Shown here: positions 11,870 through 24,100 of the stretch, piece after piece
Layout: every line of letters begins with the position of its first letter
Numbering within the stretch: the stretch's first letter is position 1
From: Haliotis asinina
Lineage: Eukaryota; Mollusca; Gastropoda; Lepetellida; Haliotidae
Assembly: GCF_037392515.1 (NCBI RefSeq)
Contig: NC_090280.1
Span: forward strand, 23,813,118 to 23,877,117
Reading direction: 5' to 3'
DNA: 64,000 bases
Translations under genes and position numbers: made by a program
Notes under the pieces: generated by a model
What the model was told of the DNA's origin: nothing
What the model saw: the letters and a program-made list of their open reading frames with translations, nothing else
Database searches by the model: none

Positions 11870-12470
11870 TTTGAATTCCTCATATTGAGACAGACCTAAG
11901 GCTTAATGAGCTGATCACACATGCGCATAATCCAGAGTATCCGGATTAGCTGGCAGGAAAAACCTAGTAATTAAAATTGGCTTAACACTTCTGGTGAAAT
12001 TCACACGAAGCAGACCTTTGTTTTACTACTCTAACCCAGAAGGTTTGCTTCATGTGCATGAACCCAACGTCTCACTGGATGACGGAGACCTTGGCGGCTT
12101 GGAACCACTACCAGAATACCGGCCCAGGAACCAACATTTAAGCACCTTGAAGGTTATCACGGATGCTTGAAGAAGGTTATATTCAAAGCACATCCCTCAA
12201 TGTGTGTGAAACGATTGCATTCCGGAGAAAGGAGCAGAAATTAAATGAAATAAAACTTGTAAAATGGTGCAGGGCAACGACTACCAAACAAGAGGCAGAA
12301 GTGTTCGAATGTCTACACCAGGATAGACACTTTGTTTACAGATTACATCTATGTGATTAATATATTTACCTAATGGAAATTGTATTTCTATGTATTTTGA
12401 ATGCATTTTATTTGGTACTTTTCTATGTATCCTTGTTTGTGATCTCGCAGAAAAATTCTTTCTACGAGAA
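11870..12470. other. No recognisable feature
   Basis: Spacer with short open frames only. Confidence 0.4.
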
Positions 12471-12475
12471 TAATG

Positions 12476-12586
<111 letters not shown>

Positions 12587-12872
12587 GGTTTGTTGTCGCT
12601 GAAAGGATCGTGGATGAAAAAAATGCGTGATCTACTTCAAGGGGTGTAAACATTTAAGGGGCGATTCCTGGGAGCATTTCATTTCTTTACCGATTAACAA
12701 AAAAAGTTCAAGAATTACACTGAACCTCTGTTCTCCAGAGGCAGTCGACTTGAAAAAACTGGTCTGTTGCTTTAAACATCATAGCTTTCGTCTTCTTGGT
12801 ATAAACCAGGAGGCACAATTATACACGAACCTGACTGTTTAGAAAGCCCATGAAGACTTGAATTAGAATTGA

Positions 12873-13072
12873 TGTTCAGCACCCCATGTTTGTCGTATAT
12901 GACGACTAACAGGAGCAAGCGGTCAGACTCGCTGACTTGGTTGACACATTCCATCGTATCCCAGTTGCGCAGACCGATGCTCAAGCTGTTGATCACTGGA
13001 TTGTCTGGTCCAGACTCGATTACACCATACATCGGGAATACTGCTGAATGCGGCGTAAAACGAAACTCACTT
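12873..13072 (+). mobile_element. SINE-A copy, 5'-truncated
   Basis: Starts inside the head (TTCAGCACCCCATG) and runs to the CGTAAAACGAAACTCAC tail. It is diverged. Confidence 0.8.
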
Positions 13073-13411
13073 ATGCACTGTTCCCACAATGCATCCACTG
13101 TCCAGAGGACAATTTAAGGTTCTTCGCCTTTACTAATAGTTAACATGTAGACGGGATGAAGTTTATTATAGCGGCATTCATCTTGGTACATAGAACCGAA
13201 CCGTTTGGCATCAGCAGGGATGTATCAATCCCCTCATCCTGATTCTCAGTTTAGACATGTAGTTTCAGGTCACATGCTTTACAAAACGTTCTGCCTCCAT
13301 CACACAATACCCATGACTCGCATGGTCATCCTGTAGTCCGCGGTTCTTCTTGCAAAATAGTGAGTTGATGGGTTTGACACTTTGCATTGAAATGTAGCTT
13401 CTTACAAGCAT

Positions 13412-13625
13412 GAGTGAGTGAGTTTAGTTTTACGCCGCACTCAGCAATATTCCAGCTATATGGCGGCGGTCTGTAAATAATCGAGTCTGGACCAGACAAT
13501 CTAGTGATCAACATGTCAGTCAGCGAACCTGACCACTTGATGCCGTCAGTCGCCTCTTACGACAAGCATAGTCGTCTTACAAGCATGGGTTGCTGAAGGC
13601 CAGTATTCTAAGCCTAACCTTCACG
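13412..13625 (-). mobile_element. SINE-A copy
   Basis: Minus-strand copy from the GAGTGAGTGAG tail to a decayed head (CTAACCTTCACG), with a small internal deletion. Confidence 0.85.
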
Positions 13626-14649
13626 TTTCTGCGATATTATTGAACTGTCATGGTATGTGAAATCTGACAACAAGAACAGTGATTATCAGTTAAAAGGGAA
13701 AGATGTTTTATTCACGGTGATGTATCAACTGCAGAAAGTTCCCATTACTGCTCATTGAAAGGATTTGCTCGAGAGCAAGAGGTTCAAAGGGATGTTGCTG
13801 GAGTTGTTCAAGGTGGTTTATCAGTACAAAATGCTATGGTAGCTTTCGACTGCATGTACATTATTACACAGCATTAAAACATCTTGAATACTCTTTAAGG
13901 ATGTAACACAAAAGGTCACGATATTCACTGTGTTTATAGTTTCAACCATTTCAAACACTACTGAGCAATTCGTACAGTTTAGTTGACCTTAGGCGTTAAC
14001 CCCAACGTAGAACATATTAAAGTCGTGTCAACCGTAGGAACAACTACCGCACTGAGTTATCAAAGTTACCTGCTCCGACTTCTTATCTCTGATACAGTTA
14101 TAATGACACGATGTTGTCAACCATTTCTGTCAACAAAATCTACACGAGCAAGACTAGTTAACTTCTAAATGGATGTCTCTACCTCGTCAACATGGAGCTT
14201 GACATGGTCCTCTGCGTCGTGTACATGCTTCTCGACATGGTCCTCTGCCTCCTGTACACGCTCTTCGACATGGTCCTCTACCTCCTCCACACAATCCTCG
14301 ACATGGTGCTTTGCCCCACGTGCACGGTCTTTAACACGGGCCTGTCTCTGAGTGGAGGCAGCGTTGTATCATCACGGCTGCATTGATGGCCCCAACTCCG
14401 ACAGTGATCAGGGACACGCCAGCACTATACAGGGCAGCATTTACTGGGGTGGCTGAAATACTTGCTGAAATATTAAATACAACAGAATGCCTAAGCATCA
14501 GAGACTATATTTGATGCTGTTGTGTTGAAACACTTTCTTCGTTCACTATCATTATGTCATCTCTTATTGCAACGTCCATCCACTGGGCTTACAAACAGAA
14601 ACGAATAATAGACTGTATTCATAAGATCGACGACAAAGCAAATTAGTAG

Positions 14650-15760
14650 AGATAACGTGAACTGAATTGAAGATATCTCGATAAGAATATAAAAATGAAA
14701 TCATGATAATTATAAAAATGAACAAAAACGAATGAATGATACAACGAAGCATATTAATGATATCTTGAAAAGAATTGATAAGTTAAGATGACAACACAAT
14801 AGCAATCCAGAAGAAAAAGAATCATTCATTTATTTCCTGACATCTCGTAAGTAAATACCGATATTGATCATTACTGATATCTTGAAGTGTTGATATAAAA
14901 AAAGACTTCCGTCTCTTTATTGACATCTCCTTCGTGGCGGGCGGTGTTGACAATTGTCAGCAGGTTCTTGACGGTATTTGAGTGACAACGTCTGTTGACA
15001 TGTTCCTGTACAAGTTCTTATGGTTTGCCGCCATTTTGGGAACTGTAAGATTTAACTGATATGTAACCAAACACAATGATTCCACATTTCTGATCTCTCT
15101 TGTTACGTATGCAACAGATATCAAACAGCTATATACGGATAGCTTCAAAAATTTTGTGATATCTTTACATTTTATAAAATGATATATTTTTGATATCAGT
15201 AACAGTCAGAAAACGTGAACTATCTCAAATTGGATTAATGATATCTTCGATGCATCAATGATATCTGTTACGTATTTTTGGATATGGTATCATGATATCG
15301 GAAATTTAATGGAAGATATCCTGACTTAATCTGTAATATGACTGTTTGGTATGGTGTAATTGTAATTGCTATAATATCTAAAACATATTCAGAGTGAGTG
15401 AGCTATGATTTTAAGCCACATCCGCAATATTTCAGCTATATCAATCAAATTATAGTTTTACAGTAATTAAAAATAAAGTATAAACATCCTTCAAGAAAGA
15501 ACAGTAAAACAACGAGATTTTCACAGATGCAAATGAACAACCTTCATATTATTCTAAAACAGTTTAACTATCGAAGACGATTCAATATAAAACAGACTAT
15601 AGATTGCCATACTAAGATACTAAGGACCATAGGGACTTCCAATGAAAACACATTTAGAGATTTTCTTTATTATTATTTTATCAGTGATAGTAATTCGAAT
15701 ATGAGACTGTGATTAAAGATATTTTCAAATATAGTTGGTATCTTGACAACATTGATATCC
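14650..15760. repeat. Cluster of ATGATATCTT-type motifs
   Basis: About a dozen GATATC-centred motifs, several as AATGATATCTTGAA, are scattered through the intron of the decayed transporter copy; two more lie near 33470-33575 in the matching intron of the intact copy. Spacing is irregular, so it is either an old tandem array or AT-rich drift. Confidence 0.35.
15391..15450 (-). mobile_element. SINE-A tail fragment
   Basis: GAGTGAGTGAGC followed by a diverged CACATCCGCAATATTTCAGCTATAT. Only the 3' end of the SINE is present. Confidence 0.6.
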
Positions 15761-16139
15761 TTCAACAGAATACCGTTATCTATAAACCAATTGAAGGTTA
15801 TCATAACTTCGTATAACATGTAGAAATGACTTTCCCTATGTCAGTGGAGTTTGCCGGCCCATCTCTCCCCTGCCATGGTGGCACTGTTTCCAGTCTTACA
15901 GGTTTACCCAAATGAAACTGAGGTAGCAAAGCTCTACCAATCCCGGGTGGAGCCGCCGATAAATCGCCCCATCTCATCAAGGTAGATCAGCAGTGACAGA
16001 GACTGTTTCAGGTTTCTTCTGTCTGTGACCAAGGCCACTGGCAACATGAGTGAACGCTGGGGAATGAATACAAAATAGAAGGTGATAACCTTGAAACCAT
16101 GTGAAACCATGACGAGTAAAAGTTTTATGGACAGACAAC

Positions 16140-17245
16140 GTCCACATTTAAACAGATGATACAACAAGAATCCAGAAGATTTTCACTTTAGGCTAGTAAC
16201 CTGTGATGAAACCTGGATCCACCACTATGAACCTGAGAGCAAACAAGAATCCATGGAATGGAAACATGTCACTTCTCCCAGGACCAAAAAGTTCAAAGCC
16301 TCCAGATCAGTGCAGAAAGTAATGGCGACAGTCTTCTGGGATAGCAAAGGCGTCATCCACATAGATTACTTACCAAAAGGAAGAACAATGAATGGGGAAT
16401 ATTACGCTAACTTGTTGAGGCAAGTGCGACAGTCAATCAAGGAGAAGCGCCGGGGCAAGATCAGACGTGGTATTCTTCTACACCAAGACAATGCTCCAGT
16501 ACACACCTCTCGCGTTGCAGACGCTACTGTCCAGGAATGCGGGTACGAATTCTTGCCTCATCCAACCTACTCTCCAGACCTGGCACCAAGTGATTACCAT
16601 TTGTTCCCAAATCTCAAGAAACACTTGTGTGGTCGTAGATTTCAGGATGATAACGAGCTTATTGCTGCTACTGAGGCTTGGTTTGAGGACCAAAATGGCG
16701 CGATTATACGCTTATAATTTTGTTGGGTTTTTTCTTAATCAGCGATGCATTTTATGTATCATAAATAGGTGATAACTGTGTTTTAATTATGTTTTAAGTT
16801 TTGGATGCATGTGACTTTTAAACTGTCTTCAAAGCAACGTTCTGAACTGCGGTGTAGTCACTAAACTGACCTGGTTACTGTGGCGTTTAAAACCCCATGT
16901 CTCCATGTAGCAATGGGTTTATATGTGGCACTGTATAACACAGCTGTAATGGTTATTAAACTCAAAAGTTATGCCACCCAAAGTAATTATAACTATAACT
17001 GTATTCGTTTACCATCATAAGTCCATAAGCCCGTTTACTAGCTACCTAGACATTTCGCAAACACCACATGCATAATTGGTGGTTTGAGGACCAAAATGGC
17101 GCCTTCTACAGAGATGGCATCAACGCCTGAAAGAAAAGATGGAACAAGTGTATTGACTCACAAGGGGGCTATGTTGAAAAATAAATGTGGTTCATACCAA
17201 TATTTTGTGTTTTTCTATGCAAGGCTCAAAACGTATTGACATTCC
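16140..17245 (+). mobile_element. mariner transposase remnant (DD34D)
   Basis: The frame from about 16160 reads VTCDETWIHHYEPESKQ, then a long open stretch with LLHQDNAPVHTSR and YSPDLAPSDYHLFPNLKKHL, giving the mariner catalytic triad D, D, D. The last open stretch (GRRFQDDNELIAATEAWFEDQNGA) is interrupted at 16701 and resumes at 17080. The N-terminal DNA-binding half and clear terminal repeats are missing. It sits in the decayed transporter copy between its start region and its exon 7. Confidence 0.85.
16679..17102. mobile_element. 378-bp insertion in mariner, flanked by 23-bp direct repeats
   Basis: The 23 bases at 16679-16701 (TGGTTTGAGGACCAAAATGG plus CGC) recur exactly at 17080-17102, and the mariner frame continues after the second copy. 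The intervening 378 bp (16702-17079) lack a poly(A) tail, inverted ends or a coding frame. Either an unidentified element made a long target duplication or templated repair created it. Confidence 0.75.
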
Positions 17246-17529
17246 ATCGTAGCTGATGTCGCTTAGTGTAAAGTCACACACAAGGAAGTCATTGCGGTGT
17301 GCCGTGTTGGGCGGAAGTTTCACTTTTTATATTTTCGATATTGTACCCGGATGCGACCTTTGTAATCAGCAATGTGCAAAGAAAATTGAGGGAATGAGTA
17401 AACTAATCTCCTGATCATTTCTTTCAGCCGCGAGGAAAACAAGTTTGTTCAAAGGAACAAGTTTCTTAGAAACACAAGATAATTTGTCATTCACGTTTTC
17501 ATATAACACTGATATTAAATGCATGAATT

Positions 17530-17835
17530 TTTCTGATACCTTTCGGTATGCACTTACAGGAGCAAATCATCAAAAATGAGAATTCAACCTATAGAATTAA
17601 AAAACAAACAAAAGGCAATGATAAAACGCCTGCGAAATCGGAGTTCAAACAATTCACTAATTTTCCCCGCTTATAACGCATGCGCAGTGAATAGTCTGCC
17701 CGGAGTATGAGGTCATGAGCAGTAGTCTAATGTTCGTTGTCCACACAAACAAGTACATAATCTACTCGTTACATTAAAAACAAACACCTGTTGATTGTGA
17801 TAAGCAGACTCAGTTACAGAAAACACTCAGTGTCT
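17530..17835 (-). mobile_element. Fragment related to the TTAA element at 23467
   Basis: Reverse-complement similarity to about 24350-24700, for example GCGCATGCGTTAT and GTAACGAGTAGATTA versus the opposite strand here. The terminal repeats are not present. Confidence 0.6.
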
Positions 17836-17852
17836 AGTTTTATTGACATATA

Positions 17853-19149
17853 TAGTCTGGTTCATAATTATTGAGAATTTTTCTTCTTACTTTGAGCTAT
17901 CCTAACACCTCAACTGATTCACTGATACTTAAAACTAAGTAATGGTATAAGGGAGGTAACTCATCTTGGCCTACTGAGTATAGTACAATTAGAGTTACCT
18001 CCCCTGAATTTGTAGCAGACGTCATTTTCCTCAGCACTGTCAACAATGTCTGCTGAAGATAAAAGAAGGTTGATTTTTGAGTTGTGTAATCAAGGAATTG
18101 ATGATGTAAATACATTGGCAGAGAGAACAGGAACTCCTCTTTCTACTGTGTATAGGATTAGGAAGAATTTTAGAGAGGGAAAGAATTTGGGGCACCAGAA
18201 AGGAGCAGGGAGACCCAGAAAATTGGACTTCTCAGATCGCGTCCGGCTGGGAATTTTAGCGTCTAAAAAGCAAAGGGCAAGCATCTCCAACATCAGGTAT
18301 GAAATGATAGAAAGGGGATCAACAGTGGTATCAAAATCTACAGTTAGAAGAAATTTGATTGATCTTGGATGGGAGAAAAAGACTGGAATTCCTTCTCCTC
18401 TCATGAAACAAGAACATAAAGACAGGCGTGTTGAGTGGTGTTTGGCACATGAAAACTTTGACTGGGAAAATGTGATTTTTACTGATGAAAGCTCAATATG
18501 GGTATATCCCAATAATGTGAAAATATGGACAAAGTCTGCGTCAGCACCGTTGTATCGACGACCTAAATACAGCCCAAAGTTTCATGTATGGGGAGGGATA
18601 TCCTTATTAGGAACGACCCCGCTGTGTGTGTTTGAGGGAAATCTGACAAGTCAACGCTACACTAACATATTAGATAATTTTCTCCTTCCAAGTGCACATG
18701 TGTTTTATGGAAATGACTGAATTTTGCAGCAAGATAATGATCCTAAACCCACCGCAAAATATGCCGAGCAGTGGTTTCAGGAGAAAAATGTGACTGCATT
18801 ACCATTTCCTGCATATAGTCCTGACTTAAATCCCATTGAGAACATTTGGGGGATGATGAAGGAATGTGTGAATCAAAAGGGGTTGACAAAAATTGAAGAC
18901 AAGAAGAGAGAAGTGGTCCGATACTGGGACAGCATAACTCACGAGACACTAACCTCTCTGATAGGAAGTATGCCTACCCGTCTTAGACTGTGCCGTGAAG
19001 CTCAAGGAGACTTGATAAAATATTAAATTGTTACCTACACAACATGAAAAGGTCAGTTCATTTTCACAATACATTCAATTTTATCTGATTTGTTCTCGTT
19101 TAATAATATGAAATGCTTTAGCTATTCTCAATAATTTTGAACCATACTG
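17853..19149 (+). mobile_element. Tc1 element, near intact
   Basis: The element is 1297 bp, flanked by TA at 17851-17852 and 19150-19151. The 25-bp terminal inverted repeats share TGGTTCA and ATTATTGAGAA. An internal perfect inverted pair GGGAGGTAACTC (17951-17962) / GAGTTACCTCCC (17992-18003) lies about 42 bp upstream of the transposase ATG. Confidence 0.95.
18046..19026 (+). pseudogene. Tc1 transposase with one nonsense codon
   Basis: The frame has 326 residues if the single TGA at 18718-18720 is ignored; related transposases have Trp at that place (xDWIxQxDND). Order: two helix-turn-helix segments (TPLSTVYRIRKN and STVRRNLIDLGW) around GAGRPRK, then the DD34E core with FTDESSIWV, QQDNDPKPTAKY and DLNPIENIWGMM. 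The length is normal for Tc1. With one stop and a largely clean frame it looks young, more recent than the deleted copy at 8761. Confidence 0.93.
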
Positions 19150-19554
19150 TATATTAGCTACCAACACTTCTCACGAACACGAATACAGATAAGATAAGAG
19201 GAAAACCACAACATATGGTACTATCGAATAAATCGTCGACTGAAAACTAGAGTGTATTAAGTAACAAAGACCTGTTTTCGAGAAAGTCGATCTTGAATCG
19301 ATATCTTCCAAACTACTCCATCGAAGTCTTTAGAATTTTTCGCATGCATGTGACATAGCATACATTATCAGAGAATAGCAAATTATGAGCTCAATGTATT
19401 AAAATATATAAGAAATTCCCCAAAAAGTATTTTCGATGAAACACTACACACAAAGAAATCGTGTTTTTTCTCAAAACCAAAGTGTTCTAAGTGTCGAAAA
19501 TACAGCTAAAAGTCATAATTATATGTTAAACTTTTTCAAAAGGACTATAGTTAA

Positions 19555-19813
19555 TGAGTGAGTGAGTTTAGTTTTACGCCGCACTCAGCATTATCCCAGC
19601 ATTATGGTGGCGGTCTGTAAACAAACGAGTCTGGACCAGCCAGTCCAGTGATCAACAGCATGAACATCGATCTGGGCAATTGGTAACCGATGACATGTGC
19701 CAACCAAGTCAGCGAGCCTGACCACCCGATCCCGTTAGTTGCCTCTTACGAGTCGCCTTTTATGGCCAGCATGGGTTGATGAAGACCTATTCTACCCCGG
19801 GTATTCACGGGTC
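19555..19813 (-). mobile_element. SINE-A copy, near full length
   Basis: Minus-strand copy from the GAGTGAGTGAG tail to the CCCCGGGTATTCACGGGTC head. Confidence 0.9.
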
Positions 19814-19814
19814 A

Positions 19815-20930
19815 ATATATTTAATGAAATAAAGCAGAAATATGAACAGAGGTAAATGTTCCATCCCCATGATGAAAATCACTTTATAATTGGTCAATCT
19901 CAAGGTCATGTGATCAAATTGTGTTTGCTCATTGGTCAGCTGACAACTTAGAACTCTTGACAATTAACAAGATGTGATTTTGCATGGAAATAGAATATAG
20001 TTTGCGTTTGAAAAAAACCAAAACAAACACTTTCAAAGCAGGGAATCACTGTAAAACGTTGCTACAGTAATAGATTATGCCCTACATCCTATCCCGAGCA
20101 TACTAACTCTAAATTTGTCTACAGTGGACTTAAAACACTCTGGTTTTCAGACGACGAAATGTTGGATTTGTTCACTAAAACTTACAAGGTGTGTGGATAA
20201 ATACCCGTGTAAGAATGGAGCATAAATCTTGACCACACAATGTCATTTAAAAAGTGATCCAATGTAATGTGTGTTACATTTGGGATTACACTTTCTTAGT
20301 AAAGTACAGATTCTAGTGCTTTTGTTGGGTTGAGTCCTGTCAGGCATCAAATCCTCCAAAATGGAACACGATGACACGTGTTAACCAAGTCAGCGAGGAT
20401 GTGTTACTGAAAACCGGCTCTTGACGGGCCACCTGTTTCTTTACTGCAGCTACTGAACTTGACACTGTGTTAAATATACGTAAATAACTTTCAGCAACCT
20501 TCCTCGTCATGCAAAGTATCCACCACCACCAAAACCGAAACCAACAGTCCATGATATCTTATTCCTGGTAGGATATGTAGTCATTTATTCAAATAATCAC
20601 GAAAACTAGTTTACACACAAAACTGCAATAAATAGAACAGTAATAAAGCTTTGATCAGAGTGGCGACTCTTCAGTTATTTCAATTATTTCCCCCTCATTT
20701 CAAGGAATTCTTCGGAATGAAAATACAGTAAAGTTCGGTTATAACGAAGTTATAGGAATACCAGTTTGGGTTCGTAATAAAAATAGTTTGCTATTACCAC
20801 ATGCTTTAAACTGATGTGATTGATGGTGTTTTCATACAACAACCTGTCTTGTAAATATGCTTTGTATTTATTATAACAATTACTTAATTATATTTAGGAG
20901 CTTGTGTCAGTGTACGAACTTGTTTTCGTC
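19815..20930. other. No recognisable feature
   Basis: Spacer between the Tc1/SINE block and the transporter promoter. A very short SINE-A-like match (ACGTGTTAACCAAGTCAGCG) lies near 20375. Confidence 0.4.
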
Positions 20931-21142
20931 CCTTAAACTCATTCCCTCTGTATACTTTGTCTATTGCTGACTACAAAGGTCGCATCCGGGTACAATATGC
21001 GCAACGCAGACGTACAATTGAACTGAAACCTCCGCCAAACAACACATCGCTACGACTTCATTTGTAGGTCATTAAATTTAAGTGAGATCTGTTACATTAT
21101 ATCTTGTTGCCAATAACCTATCTTAGCTTGACATGACCTACA
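20930..21142 (+). promoter_or_regulatory. Likely promoter/5' UTR of the transporter gene
   Basis: This stretch lies just upstream of the ATG and is conserved in the inverted decayed copy (17275-17400), while much surrounding sequence is not. Shared blocks include ATTGCTGACTACAAAGGTCG and CATCCGGGTACAATA. There is no TATA box. Confidence 0.5.
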
Positions 21143-24100
21143 ATGTCAGCTGAATCCTGTGGTGAAATGATCCATATTCATGAAGGACAGGAGAACTTGG
21201 ACGAAAGCAGGCATGATGGGTACGAATCCATTGACGAGCGCAAACCTGCTACAAGCAGTCATAACGACCCAGACAACGATATTCTTGGATCTCTTGAATA
21301 CCACTACATTGACGACTCCAGCCCACCCTCTGACCATCAAGTCCATGAAGAAAGTCAGCCGGAAGCCAACGACTATGAAGACATTGGTGGGACAACTCCA
21401 CACTATGATTACATTCAAGCAATAAACGAGCCACTTACGGTAAGATGGGAAATTTACTGTTCATAATGTACAAGTTTCTTTAAGGATTTCGATCCAATTG
21501 AAGATAAACGTACATTTTCAGGGTTTTATTCATTAAAAGAGGTGTTTGAATATTGTGTGTAAGCACAACCCAGTAAACAATATAAGATGACCTATGCATT
21601 GGTAGTTGACTCAAATCGGACCAAAGACATCTTAACTATTGAACAGATCCATAAGGTGTTGATAGTGTGTAACAAAGGCTGAATAACATGACTGACTTTT
21701 TTACAATTCCATTTCAATGCTCAGATACATTACATATGTCAAGGCAATATATATCACATCTCTGAAGTGTATAGATATGCATGTATATCCATATAGATAC
21801 CTAGAAGGATTTATATATGTGATTAAAGAAATCAGTTTACGTGAAGCCAATACATTCGAAGAGATTGGAAATATCAATTGATATTATATTATAAGAGTGC
21901 TACGGAAACGTCCCAGTGCCACAGCCTGAATTTTTTATCTACTATCTCCTAATCAGTTCATAGTATCTTCTAATTAGGATTTAATATCGCTATATAGTAT
22001 CTCATAATTAGGGCTTTTTAGAGTTTAGATGTTTGTACTGGATCGGAGCAAGATGGTTGCCTCCGTTGTCACAACCTTGAATTGGGCAACGTTTTAATGG
22101 CATTGGTTTTCATTTGTCTGTGTCATCACTGTATTGGGATTCTTGAGAGGCATTTAGAAGTTGCTGAATATAATAAGACGAGTATACTGATGACAACTTC
22201 TTTTTATTGTCTAACACGACGTTTCGGTTCTATTTCTTGCCCCTTCATCAAGTGATAGATACATGAGTACAAGACATATTATATATACCAGTATTTACAG
22301 GAAGAATATAAGTACATGTATATACAAACATATCACAGAGGACAGATCAAATGCAGTGATACCAGGGATGAAGTGAAGCCAGTAAACAGAACAGAGTGAT
22401 GTACAGATAATTAGATTTACAGGAAGCCTGAGGTGTGCATGTGTAATAAGGTAGATGAAATTGACGTTATATAAACAATGATGATGGGAAGATGTAAACA
22501 CAACAGAGTGAGATACAACTGATTAAATGACACCAGGGGTGGGTTTTGTGGTGTTCCAGGCACTGGGGCGATACACACCATGATCTCTGTTAATTTCTTG
22601 GGTTTATCTCCTGATGAGTGAGTGAGTGAGTTTTAGTTTTACGCCGCACTCAGCAATATTCCAGCTATATGGCGGCGGTCTGTAAATAATCGAGTCTGGA
22701 TCAGACAATCCAGTGATCAACAACATGAGCATCGATCTGCGTAATTGGGAACCGATGACATGTGTCAACCAAGTCAGCGAGGCTGACCACCCGATCCCGT
22801 TAGTTGCCTCTTACGACAAGCTGAGTCGCTCTCCTGATGATGATGGCTTCTAGTAGTTTTCGTTTGCGCCAATCGTGAACGTTGGTAGCCAGGATGCTAT
22901 AGCTAGTCTGTTGCCAGTCAGTGGAATGGGTGGGGTTGTTTTTGATAAACTGTAAGAGGGCAGATCTGTTGTCGGCCTTTTCAAATAATGTTTTGCGTTC
23001 CTTGAGACGTATATCAAATGGGCGTGACGTTTCTCAAATGTAGCTACTGCCACAATTGCAGTTTAGTTGGTATATGCAGCGTCGGGGGCTTTGCATAGTC
23101 TGGTTGCTGGTACCTCGTCCATTTGCCTTCAGGATGGCCTTCAAAGCGTTGTCAGAATAAACATGTATCAGTATCCACTAATTTCATCTTCAGTAGTTTT
23201 CTTTGTATAAATTATTCTGTAAATAAATCTGTATTGGAACACACTTTACAATACGTGTACATTTCCTTTAGTATTTGAATACATCTCTCCAAATTATCTT
23301 ACAGACAGTATTCCTATAATCTAGTACCTTAGGGGTATTGTTGTTCTCCATCAATTTATGATAACATACCCTTGAACCTGTAACATTTCAGATCATATAC
23401 ACTACTAATGTTTTCTGAGAGGGTTCTGTTACCTAAAAGTCTCAGGTGTACTGGAATGTTATTTAAAGGTCACATGCAACCAAAAAATCAAACATAATTA
23501 AAACACACTTATCACTTATTCATGACATATAATATACATTGATGCTTTTAAATAAACAAATAATCAAAATTCTAAGCGTACAATCGCGATTCAAAAGTGC
23601 AATATTTTGTACTTGGGCTTACTTACCCCGAAACGAATCGCTCGGGAGACCGAACCCAGTGATAGCGCGTGGATGTGCACACAAGTGTAACGACGGCTTC
23701 TGATTGGCTGTTTCATTTGCTGATATGCTGGGGGTTCATTGTGTGTACAGACAGATGATCTGTTTGGTGGGCATTTTAGAAGTATAGCCAGTCACAAGAA
23801 AGTAAGATTCTTTATGGATAACAACTTCTTTTAGTGTATTTGATGCGTCGTTTCAGTATGGATTCATAGACTGTTGTCAAACAAAATCATATACACTAAA
23901 AGAAGTCGTTATCCATGAAGAATGTATATAGAGATGCTGGGTTTGGAAAATACATGTCCTCTGAATTTGCGCTCGATCCAATAAAAAATCATGTCAGTAG
24001 AGATAGTAACCTACTGCGTGACTGGAATCTGTCATCCGTCAAAGTACAAAGCAGGACTTGAAAGTGACAAGAGTTTGCACCAGTTTCCGTCAGATTCAGT

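Larger units (their letters stand above)
13735..17400 (-). pseudogene. Inverted decayed copy of the SLC16-like transporter gene
   Basis: Minus-strand paralogue of the gene at 21143-35607. The upstream region (about 17275-17400) matches 20930-21060, including CAAAGGTCGCATCCGGGTAC, and an equivalent start-codon area lies near 17250. Exons 1-6 are not seen; a mariner occupies that space. The exon-7 equivalent is 15942-16056: it is 11 nt shorter than its counterpart (frameshift) and its donor GT has become AT. The exon-8 equivalent is 14165-14464 and still has the double acceptor TATTTCAGCAAGTATTTCAG; its first frame stops at TGT TAA after LHSETGPC, while another frame keeps the 11-residue repeats (EVEDHVEERVQ). 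The 3' flank (13735-13860) matches 35828-35960 in reverse. It cannot make a whole transporter. Confidence 0.8.
22160..23140 (-). mobile_element. Penelope-like retroelement fragment
   Basis: Minus-strand reading shows the C-terminal end of a GIY-YIG endonuclease of the Penelope-like type (ETSRPFDIRLKERKTLFEK, then THSTDWQQTSYSILATNVHD). Further on, toward 22160, comes a terminal sequence with CCGAAACGTCGTGTTAGAC and AAAAGAAGTTGTCATCAG, typical of these elements. A SINE-A copy has inserted between the two parts. It is an old, incomplete copy in the first intron of the transporter gene. Confidence 0.65.

Noticed and set aside
14169-14386. Plus-strand open frames rich in Ser/Thr or Leu
   Set aside because: Antisense to the 33-bp repeat of the decayed transporter's last exon.
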